From NCBI GenBank assembly GCA_947683625.1, contig CANTUR010000680.1, positions 567,501 to 631,500 of the forward strand: 64,000 bases of DNA. The letters run 5' to 3'. Positions 24,069 through 35,398 of the stretch are shown here, in pieces. Source of the stretch: Mallotus nudiflorus (taxonomy: Eukaryota; Streptophyta; Magnoliopsida; Malpighiales; Euphorbiaceae). Within the stretch, counting starts at the first letter, position 1; every line of letters starts with the position of its first letter. A program made the translations under genes and the position numbers. Under the pieces are notes generated by a model. That model had not been told where the DNA came from. It made no database searches and saw only the letters and a program-made list of their open reading frames with translations.

Positions 24069-24261
24069 CAAAGATACAACCTAAACAGCCCTTTCTCAAC
24101 TACGAGCTTTAGGGATATAACTCAAACAACCATTCTCAACTACAAGCTTTGGGGATATAATTCAAATAGCCCTTATTAACTATGAGCTTTAGGGATATAA
24201 GCTAAACAACCTTTTCTTAATCACGAGCTTCAAGGATACAACCCAAATAGCCCTTTCTTTC
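24064..24261. repeat. 40-bp tandem array, about 4.5 copies
   Basis: Units with GAGCTTTAGGGATATAA at 24104, 24144, 24184 and 24225 (40, 40 and 41 bp) follow directly after the 45-bp array. The sequence is unrelated to the 45-bp unit. Confidence 0.9.
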
Positions 24262-24520
24262 AAGACATAACCCTTAGGTTTTTCTGGCCAAGAGGTAGTC
24301 CTTTATCATAAGCAGGAAACTCACGCCATCTTGCTCAATTTTTCCTAGCTCGAGAGGTAGTCCCTTATCACAAGCAAGGAAACTCACGCTATCATCCTTG
24401 GGTTTTCTTAGATCGAAAGGTTGTCCCTCAATTCTTACACTTAAATTAGAGAAAATCCATAGCTTTCCCTCAATTATAGGCTAATCAAATTGGGAAATGA
24501 ATGCTTATGAACACTAAGAC
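24262..24520. repeat. ~60-bp units, 2 to 3 copies
   Basis: GAGGTAGTCCYTTATCA is followed by AAGCA and GAAACTCACGC, occurring about 24291-24350 and 24350-24405, with a third partial unit to about 24430. This is the third distinct repeat family in a row. Confidence 0.7.
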
Positions 24521-24547
24521 TTTGATAAAAAAAATAAAAAAAAACAA

Positions 24548-25335
24548 AGAGAACAATAATGGAAGCCATATGGACACAGAGGTGTCAGATAAAAAAATAA
24601 AAAAGAAGCCATATAGCCACACAAGCATTAGGCGAGAACACACAAGAAAACCTATATAGCCATATAGGCATTAAGTAATAAACACATAAAAAAGTTGTAT
24701 AGCTATACAAACATCAAGCAAGAAACACACAAAGAGAAGCAGTACAGTCATGTAGGCATCATGCGAAAATAACAATAACAAATATCGTATAGGCTCGGGT
24801 GCCTCAGGTAAGGACAAACTAAAATTGCCATATATCCTCTAGGGTGTCTGATAGGACAACAATAAATAAAATATGCATAAAATAAAATCAAATAGAAGGC
24901 ACCATATAGCCTCTAAGGTGTCAAGCAAACCATGTAAAATAAGCCATATGGCCTCATAGGCGTTAGACGAAATCAAATAAAGCAACTAAATCAAAACAAG
25001 CCATATAGCCTCACAAGGTGTCAGGCAAAAATAATAATAATAAAAATTTGTATAGCCACTCAAGTGTCAGGTGAAAATAATAATAATGAATATCATATAG
25101 CCTTGGGGGCATCACGTAAGGATAAACGGAAAGTGCCATATGTCCTTTAGGGCATCTGATAGGATAATAACAAATAAAATATGCATAAAATAAGATCAAA
25201 TAGAAGATGCCATATAGCCTCTTGGGTGTTAGGTGAAGACAACGAAATAAACGATGTAGCCTTATAGGCATTTAGGCAAAATCAAATAAAACAAGTAAAT
25301 CAAAATAAGTCGTATAGCCTTATGAGGGTCAGGCA
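24548..25335. repeat. Interspersed GCCATATAGCC units with a 308-bp higher-order repeat
   Basis: A short motif close to GCCATATAGCCTC, about 10 bases, then GTGTCAGGC recurs about 15 times at 45-65 bp intervals. A larger block starting AATATCRTATAG at 24781 recurs at 25089 with the same internal order of features, giving a 308-bp higher-order period. The minus-strand ORF at 25011-25271 is a by-product of the repeats. Confidence 0.85.
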
Positions 25336-26879
25336 AAACCAAACAAGAAAAGTGCATCTCAAGCATTTGAGTTAGCTTCCTCTATTACACATCCAGAAAA
25401 GAGTCCAAAACTGTTGTATGAATGGTCGTGATCTTTAGAAGCCCACAAAAGTGTTTTGACAACACATGCTTGTATGGTATGTGTAATGCTTATGGAAAAC
25501 ATGCATTATTCTAATGTTCTTAAGCATGAAATCTAAAAAATGATTTTTGTAAAATAATTATGTGTATGCATGAATAATCAAGAAAATAGTTAATAGCTAA
25601 ATGCCTCTCTTATTTAGAATTAATCTTTGAGAACTGGTCCTTATCTTATCAAAGAAAATAGATTTAAGTCTATCAAGACTAACTTATCCAAATGGAGTGG
25701 AATTTAAGATCCCCTCACAATCAAACTGGGATTATGATAAAAACACATGCCCCTAGCTTAGTTGCTTCCTTGGAATGCTTTGTTATTGTATGATGATTGT
25801 GCTTGACCCTTTGTTTGTTCCCCAGCTTATAGAAAAGCTTTGTTGCTTATGATAAGGCTCAACTTATCTCAAAAAATTGCCCCCCAGTTAAGGACTTGAT
25901 TGACTCTCTCTCCCTCTCTCTCTTTCAATTTAAAGCAAAATATTATAATCTTTTGAACTACTCTTGTTAGAATGAAAATGTAACCAATTGTATTTTATAT
26001 TCTATCTTTTGCCTAGGTCACTCCCTTTTTGGGAGTTCTTAAACCTAGCAGGGTTTTTTATTTTTTTCTTTTTATTTTCCCTCTTTTACCTAGGTTGCTC
26101 CTTTTCTAGGAGTTTTCAACCTAACTAGGCAGCTATAAATTCAAGGTTATGGTTGATCACTTTTGTTATACTTGATGTTCATGTTGTCATTTTAGCTACT
26201 AACTACTCTTGCTACTATTCATCAAACATTGATGTCACTCATGTTGTCGATTACTGCGAAACTGATGAGTCCATGTCTAACACTTCATGTGCTAACAATA
26301 TGTCAATCATGACTATCTTCACATGATTACTTCTCTATTATAATCAGGTATCCCACGTTATGCTTGTTATTGATCAACCCTTTGCGGGTTTTCTGACCAA
26401 CTATTTTTTAGCTCACAATTGGTGGGAATTTTATTTGAGAATAAAGACTTTCCAAGGATTTCTTAAAATCAAATTTTCAAATGTTGGTGGCAACAATAAA
26501 GATTTCCCTTTTTCTTTCCCCACACTTTCCTTCTTTTTCTTTTTCCTTTTCTTTTTCTTTCCTTTCTTTGTATGTTCTTTTATTTTCTTTTTCTTTTTCT
26601 TTTTTTTCTTTTTCTTTTCTTTTCTTGATGAATATAAGGAATTCATTTTAGGGAAAATTGAGGTTAAATGTACTCGAAGGAAAAGTTTGAAAGTCAAATC
26701 TAACATTTTAGTCCTCTTTTTTTATTATTTTTTTAAATCTCTCTCTCATTCAAGCATAAGATTGTATGCACAATTATAACAAATTAATACCCATGTAAAT
26801 TAAATAATGAGACATCCATTAGCATGAAAGAAAATATTGTAGTAAAATGTTATTCGAAACCATTACAACCAACAATAAT
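25336..26879. other. Non-coding part of element B with a long CT tract
   Basis: I see no gene. CCTAGG followed by TTGCTCC/TCACTCC, T-rich sequence and GGAGTT occurs twice, 77 bp apart (26012 and 26089). From about 26503 to 26630 the plus strand is almost pure pyrimidine (CTTTTT units). On the minus strand this is a 120-bp polypurine run, which creates the lysine-rich 91-codon ORF and, on the other strand, the Phe-rich 139-codon ORF; both are artefacts. Confidence 0.7.
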
Positions 26880-27702
26880 TATTCTTGAGTGTCTAAATCC
26901 ATGTTAGCTTCAACTTGCACTCCAAAATGATACAATTCTTTGAAGTCCCTTATGCCCATGTCCTTTAATTTGTTAGCTATAGGTGGAATGCAAGCTTGTA
27001 TGGCTATAACTATTTGATCATATTCTATAGGCCTATGCTTCATATGAGCCAACTTCCCTCATGACAGTTTAAGAAGCTCATGAAGGACTCGTTAGGTCAT
27101 TGCATTATATTCTGTAGCTTGTGAAGAGAAACTTCAAACTGAGAGTTTAGCCCATACTATTTAATGAAGACTGAACATAGCTCCTTCCAGTCTTGTTGGA
27201 CCTGTGCATCTAGAGAGTAGTACCAATTGATAGCAGCTCCTTCTAAGGATAATGGAAATTGCTTGACAATTTGAGCTTTTGACAACCCAGTGGCCTTTAT
27301 GTAAGTGACATACTGCTTTAAGTACAAGTAAGGATCATCAGACCCAGAGTATTTCTTCATATTCAAGAATTTTTATTTCAGGGAAAGTGATTCTCCAAAA
27401 TCTAAATTGAAATCAACATCAGTAAAGTTTAGATTGAGCTCATTGTTCTTCAGTGCGATCTATAGTTGATTCATCTGTTTTGTTAGATCTTTCATCCATT
27501 CGATGTCAGTTGAATCTGCTGGTGCTTTTCCTTTCAATTGCTCACCCAAAATAATTTTGGTTTCAAAATCATCTTCATTAGAGAGCATATTTCCTCTAAT
27601 CTCAGCAACTATGCCCCTAACCATTTGTCGCATCTCATCCCTGATCTCTTTCAGTAGTTCTTTCTTGAAATCTTCAACATCAAAATTATAAGGTCCTACC
27701 AT
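26880..27702 (-). pseudogene. Element B gag
   Basis: The minus strand starts with ATG at 27702 (MVGPYNFDVEDFKKELLKEIRDEMRQ and on, 80 codons). A second open stretch, 27366-27157, reads YSGSDDPYLYLKQYVTYIKATG, FPLSLEGAAINWYYSL and WKELCSVFIK, the core of plant gypsy gag. After a stop the reading continues with QYGLNSQFEVSLHKLQN and, after a frameshift near 27060, with HRPIEYDQIVIAIQACIPP and ELYHFGVQVEANMD to about 26885. The order and motifs fit gag completely. Stops lie at 27456-27460, near 27367, and later. Confidence 0.85.
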
Positions 27703-28599
27703 TCTATTTTTTCACTTAGTGGTCTCAAGTATCTAATTGAATCTTTGATACTGGTAGGCCAAATCCCCTTGATATGCTTCCAAATAAAAAGAGGCTTATA
27801 GCTAAGAAAAATGCATTTTTGAAAGTTACAATGAATGTCAAGTATGCATAAAATGAAAGATTTTTTTTTTGAAAATTAAAATAAATGTCATGTATGCTTG
27901 AAATTCAGGATTTTTTTATTTTTTGTTTTTTGTTTTTTGTTTTACTTAAATAAAAATAGACAGACAAACAAATAAGCATGAATTTAGGCATGATTACTTC
28001 CACCCTTATTTCTCCCACACACCTGTTCATTAGTGAGTTTCTCGTCCTAGGATTTTTTGTTTGGGTTTTAATTATCAATGAGGGATAATAAAACTGAAGC
28101 ATTCAAGATAACTCTTAAGATGAACAAATAAGTAGTAGGCCTTTGCATAAAAATAAGGTCCATTATAAAGGGTTTTAAAGGCGTGAAATGCTTACTTTGA
28201 CATAGTCCATTTACAATGGGCCAAGATTTTATGCCAAGGTCTACCATATAGAATCAAACACATGCATTTTGGAATATCCTAAAGGAAGTTGCTAGGTCAC
28301 TATATGAGCTTAAGTCTCATGTGAAAAATTCTTCGGGTCCTACAATGATATGCCTCTATTACATCTCGCCACTCAAGGGTCCATGTGATGTGGATAAGTA
28401 TGTGCTATGAGTGATAATAATCAAATACTTCACCGCCAGGTTTGAGTGAAACACAAGCAGCAAGTCAATAACTATCATAGAGTTATTTAGGGATTGAATC
28501 TCACTATGTGAAAATGTGCAATGAATGCAAAAGATGCAAAAGAAATAAGAAAATAATTAAAAATTATAAAATAAAAAACATTGGAATCAGTTTCTTTAT
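27703..28599 (-). other. Leader of element B
   Basis: The region between primer site and gag is untranslated. The 48-bp block at 28005-28052 (minus) is shared with D and E. The T-rich run at 27912-27945 gives an ORF with no coding value. Confidence 0.7.
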
Positions 28600-28616
28600 C
28601 CCCATTGGAGTCACCA
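28600..28616 (-). other. Primer binding site of element B
   Basis: The minus strand reads TGGTGACTCCAATGGGG one base after the LTR end at 28618, the same class of site as in D and E. Confidence 0.7.
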
Positions 28617-28617
28617 T

Positions 28618-29137
28618 TGTAGGCAGTAAAGTTTATTGCTCACCCAAGTGTTTGGTGACCATGGCACTATGTGGGCTTCAGGCCCACTAAGAAATATGAA
28701 ATAGGTCATAAATCATACTCGTAGATGCAATTGCTACCTAGGTAAAAGTTGGGAAACATTGTATAGCAATTAGATCCCATAGTGGTTCCCAAAAGCCATC
28801 ATTAGAGATCGGATTCAAAAACTAGGTATGGATTTTTAGAATGCCCACCCAACCTTGTGGTTAGCCTATGTTTATGTTTGTTTGATTTATTGCCTTTAAT
28901 TGTTTAATTATTTCCTTAGTTACATTCAAAATTGCACTTGCCTCCATCCACTTTCCAAGTTTTATAATTAAGTCCAAGTTTGTACATTAATATAATTTCT
29001 ATGGTTATAGCCCGACATTCAATATAAATAACATAAATAATAATAATTTACAACCATATATTCTAAATGAATAGGGAAATGATTAGGGATTACAATGCTT
29101 TGTTCAAAGAAATGTAAAATAAACAAAAAATAAACCT
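28618..29137 (-). repeat. 5' LTR of element B, truncated
   Basis: It matches 21532-22050 nearly base for base, then breaks off after AAATAAACAAAAAATAAA, where the left copy continues with CAAGCATTGAAC. About 1.3 kb of the LTR (U3 side) is missing. Sequence unrelated to B follows. Confidence 0.8.
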
Positions 29138-29900
29138 TTTATTTGCTCTTCTAAACAAAATTATTCTTCCTGATCTAATGATGCAGTTTCCTGATAAGCT
29201 AGTAGCATTCTTTGATTTGCTCCTATATGACATCTCTCTGTATGCTCACAACCTTGGGACCATCAATCTATCTTCTTTAATTATTATCTATGAAATTAAA
29301 GATAAAAATAGTATTGCTTGGACTAGAACCATTGCTTTTTGTATGTATGCACAATTTTTTTCTAGTTTCATTTCATGGAAATGCTAACACACAAATAGTG
29401 ATTTAACTAATAGAAAAGTTGTATTTGCTAATTGTTCCTGCCAACCCTTTGACTTATCAACCTCATCAGCTATAGTCTCGTCCATTGAAGATGAAGGATA
29501 AGCATAATATAGACCAATGGGTTAACTGGTTAAGGGGCAATGCAAATGTTAAGATCCCATGGGTCTGCCCTTAGTGGAAATTAAAGTTCATGACCATTAA
29601 CCTATATGATCGTAGTGTTCCTATTCCTAGGCTACGTTTCTTTACCCACAGTTAATTATCACTATTCTTACTAACTTTGAAGGCTTCCCTTTGAGATAGG
29701 ACTTTTTGGACAAGGTTCGGAGTTTGTGGCCTTATAGGAACCTTGAGTGAAACATGCATTTGAATGCTAAGGTGACTACTGATGATAACCACAAGGCTTG
29801 GGTTATCATGCAAACTACAGAGCAACTACGATTTGCTAAGTATAAGAGGACTCAAGTGTTGCAGGATGAATCAAAAAAGAAGAAACCTAGACATATTTAG
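29138..29900 (+). pseudogene. Coding-like remnant (plant mobile/DUF7745-like?), antisense to element C
   Basis: The open stretch 29178-29387 reads MMQFPDKLVAFFDLLLYDISLYAH and on. After frameshifts, sequence at about 29507-29660 reads DQWVNWLRGNANVKIPWVCP, a stop, WKLKFMTINLYDRSVPIPRL. At about 29700-29890 it reads FLDKVRSLWPYRNLE, then VTTDDNHKAWVIMQTTEQLRFAKYKRTQVLQDESKKKK. The spacing of Trp and the IPWVCPW-type motif recall the plant mobile domain/DUF7745 proteins found in retrotransposons; this is from memory and not verified. On element C (minus) it would be an antisense ORF downstream of pol. Confidence 0.4.
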
Positions 29901-30059
29901 AATAATAATCTAATAGATATGGTGTTTTAGGCCGTTCATGCTTTTTTTTCCTTTAAGTACTTATGCCTTAGAATAAAGATAGGATATGCAATATTCAAAC
30001 AAAAACTTCATTTCAATTTGCTTTATTAATAAGGGATAAAATGAGTACATTTGTTACAT

Positions 30060-30300
30060 CAAATGATATAACTTATATTATCAACTAGTCCTTTTAGATT
30101 TTCTAACTGAATACTTTTCTCTCACTTTTATTTCCCTAATTTCTACCTAACTAGCCCTTTATGGGTTTTTTAATTAGTGAGATCACCTCTTTTCTTTTAT
30201 TCCCTAATTTTTTCCTACTAGCCCTTTGTGGGTTTTATAAAGAGCGAGAATATCCTAATTTTTACCTAACTAGCCTTTTTAGGTTTTCTAGCCGTCGAAC
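30060..30300. repeat. Four degenerate tandem units (52-67 bp)
   Basis: CTAGYCCTTTATGGGTTTT-like phrases start at 30085, 30151, 30218 and 30270 (spacing 66, 67 and 52 bp), separated by ATTTCCCTAATTTYTACC. They lie downstream of the C pol end on the minus strand, the position of 3' untranslated repeats in Tat-like elements. Confidence 0.75.
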
Positions 30301-30394
30301 TTTTATTTCTTTATACTATTATTATTTTCTCTTTTTTAAAGATAGTATTTCTTGAGACAATCTAGGTTGATTAGCTTAGTGAACTTATTCCTTT

Positions 30395-30744
30395 CAAGAT
30401 CTTATATTTTTGCAACTCCCTTAGGTAGAACCGACTTTACTAAACTTTCCTCTTAGATCAAATACTAGTTCTCTGGACTATTTTAACACCATGTCTCTAG
30501 CCTTTATCTTTCTAGACTTAACCTTCTTGTTGAATGATCTTGCTATCCTTCTCTATATATCTGAGTATGAAACAAAGCATTCATCTTCTTTTCATCCAGA
30601 GATACCAAATGATCATATTTCTATTATGTCAATTCATTCTCAAGTATTTTGGATTCTATAACCACTCTTAAAGATTTCATCTTAGTTTTTATTGGTAAAA
30701 CTGCATCACAACCGTACACTAAAGAGAATGGTGTATGTCTATAT
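30395..30744 (-). pseudogene. Element C: C-terminal end of gypsy integrase
   Basis: On the minus strand from about 30744: TPFSLVYGCDAVLPIKTKMKSLRVV, then two stops, KYDHLVSLDEKKMNALFHTQIYREG and, after a stop, ARDMVLK with LRGKFS further on. This is the well-known non-chromovirus gypsy integrase tail (the block TPxxLVYGxEAVLP and the following helix). The upstream core is missing because copia element 2 begins here. Stops are TAA, TAG and TAG. Confidence 0.8.
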
Positions 30745-32386
30745 ACATTCTCTATAGTTAATCAGGTAACCTAATCCTTATCTTTGCCTTAGTCAAATTT
30801 ATACACACAAGAGATAATGTGTAAAGTGATGATGTGTGACTAACATGACAAGCCTAATAAGCCAAGCTGAATACTTATCATGCCTATAGTTAAAATTATA
30901 CACATAAAGGATAAGGAATGCCTAACATGACAAATTTTAACCAAGTCATATTCACAAGGATTTTGGGCTTGGTAATTGAGTCAACACTTGGCCCAAGCCC
31001 AATCCATATAACAAATGGGCTTAGATTAGTTCCATTGACTTTCTCAACATCTTGGATTAATCTTTAGTCCAAAACCCTTTTGGACCTGGGCTCAAACAAC
31101 TTAGGCTATTAATCCAAGTCCAATTAGAAACAACATATATTATTAATTTAATACCTTAATTATTATCTCATATTAATTAAATATAAATTAATAGCTAAAC
31201 CCTTTATTTGAATTGGATTTCATGATATGCTAGAATCATTGCTTAAAGTATAAATCCAATTCCATTAATCTTAATGATTTGATTAAATGTTATAATCAAT
31301 TATTAGATTAATATTGATGGTGATTTAGTGAAACTCTTTTAGGTGTGACTTAGTATATTAAAGTCTAATTGGCAATGAAAAGATAATATCAACACTTGAC
31401 ATTGTTTGAAACTCCTTTCAAGTCTAAATGTGAAAGTCTCAATTATACATATTTAGTTATAATAAGCTATGAGTGACCCCTAACATCAATATCATAGCTA
31501 GCCAATTTGAAATGAAAGCATGTATTGATTCACATGAACCCTTTTGGTCATAATCCCTTTATTACAAGATCCTGATGTTGCTTAGAGTCAAGGTTTAGTC
31601 AAACACTAATAGCTACATCATATGACCTCATCTTAAGTATTAATTCTTGATAAAACATGATGAATACTAGAAATACCTTTCTAGTATTGAAACTCTTTTC
31701 TACTATTTCATTTTTGTCCTAGCTAGGAACATATTCATCAATAATGAACTTAGATAGCATAGGATCTTAACCGGATTCACTCTAGGCAATGAATCCCATC
31801 TTGATCGAACACTCATCCCTACATTTAACCTACTAAAGCCACCACACACCATATACCCATGTGTGATTAAAACAAGTATATAAGCAGTAACAAACTCTAA
31901 ACTTTCAAATGTGCATGATCGCATCACCTCGGGTCAAAGGACTATGTGTGCCATTATGACCTAAATTGTGATCATTGACTGTATGTGAATATCCTTGCGA
32001 TCATAAATCTAACATCATGCTTAATTTACCCATCATATGAGTATCCACATGTCTATTCTGATATCTTATATCAAGTAGCATGAGACTCATTACCTCCCAC
32101 TATTAGTATCATATACCAATCAAGGAAAATAGATAGAGGTGATAGTCAAATTTATATTACCTAAATATTAATTTATCAACAACAAACATTTTATAGCAGA
32201 TGTCCTAAATAAATATGGCACTCATATTATCAAATCTTGATAATAGATTTATTTAACATTGTGCTAATGGGTAAATATTTAAATAAATAAACACTTTAGA
32301 TAAAAGAATATTCTTTATTGCCATTTGGGATTTTTACAATATCAAAATATGTGATTGGCCTCTAGGGTATACCACCTATGCTAACA
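30745..32386 (-). repeat. 3' LTR of copia element 2, truncated
   Basis: The right end, ACCTATGCTAACA at 32386, is the U3 start (TGTTAGCATAGG on the minus strand) next to the polypurine tract. It aligns with 48310-49995. The last ~650 bp (matching 47660-48310) are absent on the left, where gypsy integrase sequence abuts, so the element has no intact left end or target duplication. Confidence 0.85.
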
Positions 32387-32401
32387 ATCTCCCACTTGCA
32401 C
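32387..32401 (-). other. Polypurine tract of copia element 2
   Basis: The minus strand reads GTGCAAGTGGGAGATT immediately before the LTR, the same tract as in copia element 1 (42801-42814). It primes plus-strand DNA synthesis in these elements. Confidence 0.75.
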
Positions 32402-33125
32402 TAAAATGAATCACTATAGTATTTTAGACCTATCTTCTCAAGATATTGATCTAACTATAGTTGCGTTTGTGCTTTAATAAGTGGATTACCGACATTTTCA
32501 GTTGAAGCTATCTTTTGCATGATGATATCACCTTTTCCAACAAGTTCCTTGATAATATGAAAACATCTTTCTATGGCAATGGCTCTAATGTTGTTGCAAT
32601 AAAGAGGAATTAGGGACTCAGTGGAAGGAATAATTCCAAGCTCGATAATGAACTTCTTAATCCAAACAGCCTCTTGAGTAGCATCTAATATAGTTATATA
32701 CTTAGCTTCTATAGTGGAATCAGCAGCGACACTTGCTTGGAACTCTTCCAGTTCACTGCTCCTCCATTATAAATAAACACAAACCTAGAGATAGACTTTC
32801 TATCATCAATATCTAATTCAAAATCAGAATTTGTGAAACCATCTATTTGTATATCACTTCCTTTATAAGTTAAGACTAAATCTTTAGTCCTTCTTAAGTA
32901 CTTAAAGATTACCTTAATAGTTATTTAGTGTTCCATACCAGGGTTTGATTGAAACCTACTAGTCAAACTAACAACATAGGCAATATCAAGCCTAGTACAC
33001 AATATAGCATACATTAAGCTTCCTATAGTCGAAACATAAGGAACTTTGGCCATTTTCTCTATCTCCTCAAGTGTTTTAGGTGATATATACTTGGATAAAT
33101 GGATATTATGCCTAAATGGTAACAA
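32402..33125 (-). pseudogene. Copia element 2: RT end and RNase H
   Basis: The open stretch 33125-32925 reads MLPFRHNIHLSK, KMAKVPYVSTIGSLMYAILCTRLDIAYVVSLTSRFQSNPG, the link between RT and Ty1-type RNase H. Further left the RNase H can be followed only in pieces (YIPGFK-type start lost; STTEAEY region near 32700-32740). Stops are frequent. Confidence 0.75.
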
Positions 33126-33800
33126 TCCTTTCTTAGAATCAAGTATGTTGAAACTCTTTCAATACCCTTTCCAAGTAAAGACTTTAAGGATAAACCTATC
33201 ATTTTCTTCGATCTATCTTTATAGACTCAAATGCAGAGAATATAGGTTGTCTTCCCTAAGTCCTTCAATGAGAAGGTTTTTAGATAGCCATAGTTTCATG
33301 TTTGTAAGCATACCAACATCATTCCCAATTAATAAAATATCATCAATATATAGTATCAGGAAAGTGAGTTGGCTCCCATTAACCTTCTTGTACACACAAG
33401 GTTCATCTTCATTTTTAATAAAGCTAAAAGATTGAATGGCTTCATCAAAATGATTATTCTAACTCCTTGAAGCTTACTTTAGACCATAAATTGATCTATT
33501 AAGCTTGCATACTTTGGAAGCTTTCTCAAATTCAAAACCCTTAGGTTGCTCTAAATATATTTCTTCCTTAACATAACCATTGAGAAAAGTAGTTTTGACA
33601 TCCATTTGCCAAATTTTACAATTAAAGTATATGATTATAGGTAGAAGAATCTGAATGCATTTACACATGGCTACTAAAGAGAAAGTCTCCTTATAGTCAA
33701 CCCTTTACCTTTAGCGAAACCCTTTCACTACAAGCCTTGCTTTATAGGTCTCTACATTTGTACCATCTTTCTCTCAAAGATCCATTTGCACCTAATGGCT
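33126..33800 (-). pseudogene. Copia element 2 reverse transcriptase (RVT_2)
   Basis: The open stretch 33668-33474 reads CKIWQMDVKTTFLNGYVKEEIYLEQPKGF, VCKLNRSIYGLK, the signature of Ty1/copia RT. Further on, at about 33330-33350, the equivalent of YVDDILLI can be read on the minus strand. Frameshifts at about 33470 and 33440 and stops on both sides break it. Confidence 0.85.
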
Positions 33801-34830
33801 ATAATACCCCCCAAGGGGATCAATAAATGTCCAGATTTGGTTTGCATATATAGAATCCATTTTAGTTCTCATATCCTTAAGCCATCTCAAAGAATCTTTA
33901 TCCTATAAAGGTTCTTCATATGTAGTAGGATCATCAACATGAATGCTTTCATTATGAACATGCAACTCTTGCATATCATGGAGAAAATCGTGTCTATCTG
34001 ATGGTTGAGACACCCTACTAAATCCTCTAAGAGTCAGCGTGATGACATTCTTAATTGGAATAGGCTCATTAGGTTTATCAATATCTATTTAATAAATTTG
34101 TTGGACTTCTTTAGATGACTCCTCATCTAACATTATCTTCCTACCTTTTCCACCAACCTTAAGAAACTCTTTCTCAAGAAAAATAACATCTCTACTAATA
34201 ATAATAACTCGTTCAGTAGGAAAATAAAAGTAGTATCCTAAACTATCTTTAGGATATCCAATAAACCTTCCTTTAATCGATTTTACATCCAACTTGTCTA
34301 ATTTTAGCTTTTTGATAAAAGCTAGATATCCCTAAATCTTAACATATTTAAGACTTGGTGCTCTATCATGTTGTGTATCATATGGTGTAGTAGAAATAGA
34401 TTTGGATAAAACACAATTAAGGACGTGGGAGGACGTTTGGAGTACATAACCCCAATAGGAAGCTCATTATAGAATGTACTAATTCTAATAAAGTATGATT
34501 ATGTTTTTTGGACACACATTTTAATTGAGGTGTTCCCAGTACTGTGAGTTATGATGCAATACCATATTCCTTAAAGAACTTAAGAAACTCAGTACTTAAG
34601 TAATCAACTCCTTGATCTCATATTAGAGTTTTAATACTTTTCCCAATTTAGTTCTTTACTTGGGTTTTGAATTTCTTAAACTTTTCTAAGAATTCACTTT
34701 TATTCTTTACAAGAATCAAGTGCCCATATCTTAATTGATCATTTATAAAGGTTATAAAAATAGTAGAAAAAACCTCTAGCCATTTAATTAAATAGTCCAC
34801 ACACATCACTATGTATGATCTCCAACACAT
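33801..34830 (-). pseudogene. Copia element 2 integrase core and C-terminus
   Basis: The open stretch 34292-34089 reads KSIKGRFIGYPKDSLGYYFYFPTERVIIISRDVIFLEKEF, the end of copia integrase. 34830-34648 reads CVDYLIKWLEVF, then KFKTQVKN, part of the core starting at the second catalytic Asp region. Core residues cannot all be located because of frameshifts between 34650 and 34300. Confidence 0.8.
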
Positions 34831-35393
34831 CTTTAGCTCTTACCATATGTCCAACAAATGTTAATCTAGTCATCTTGCCTTGAAGATAAGCCTCACAAGT
34901 TAGATTGGATGTGGATTTAAGATTGCTCAAGATTTCCATCCTTTCCAATTGTTTGATCTTATCTTTCACAATGTGATATAATCTTAAGTGCCATAGATGT
35001 TTGGAGTTCAAAGACATTGTCAATTATCATTGCATTTGCATTACTCATTTTATTTTGAGGCTTATTGTTATTGGATATATTATTAATATAATATAAGCCA
35101 TGTATTCAATAACCCATGCTTATCATTCCATTTCCAAAGTAAACATTGCATTTGTCTCCTTTAACATGGAATTTATAACCCTTTTTAGTTAAATTAGAAA
35201 TAAAGACAATGTTTTATAGGCATTAGGTACATATAATACATCATCCAATAATAAAATATAATAATTAAAACCAAAAGAAGTGGAGCTTATAGTCATGGTA
35301 GCAACACTTGCTCCATATTCAAACTTTACGATCACTTTATTAAGCTTTAAAATTTCTCTCATTTAATAGATCCTCCAAGGATGCTCAAATGTG
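34784..35393 (-). pseudogene. Copia element 2 protease end and integrase zinc finger
   Basis: The open stretch 35023-34784 reads HLWHLRLYHIVKDKIKQLERM, CEAYLQGKMTRLTFVGH, then DVLEIIHSDVCGLFN, the GAG-pre-integrase domain and first catalytic Asp of integrase. The zinc ligands are H, H, C and a second Cys replaced by Tyr. Upstream (35040-35393) weak protease-linker sequence remains up to the insertion site of copia element 1. Confidence 0.8.
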
Positions 35394-35398
35394 AGAAC
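35394..35398. repeat. Target site duplication of copia element 1, left copy (agaac)
   Basis: AGAAC lies here and again at 44353-44357, directly outside both LTRs. A perfect 5-bp match is what copia integrase leaves. Confidence 0.97.

Larger units (their letters stand above)
21532..29137 (-). mobile_element. Element B: gypsy retrotransposon without pol
   Basis: Read on the minus strand from right: truncated 5' LTR, primer site, leader, gag, a pyrimidine/purine tract, a long array of unrelated tandem repeats, and the 3' LTR. Both LTRs share the start TGTAGGCRRTAGAG-like and the following ~500 bp. No RT, RNase H or integrase motif was found between gag and the repeats, so pol was deleted. The LTR is a distant relative of the D/E family (same U5 start and same primer site). 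Confidence 0.75.

Noticed and set aside
23510..25335. CRISPR-like array
   Set aside because: Units are contiguous and diverged without unique spacers, and the context is a plant retrotransposon; this is a tandem repeat.
26431..26779. Overlapping ORFs of 91 (minus, Lys-rich) and 139 codons (plus, Phe-rich)
   Set aside because: Both come from a 120-bp CT tract; no start context, domain or conserved neighbour supports a protein.
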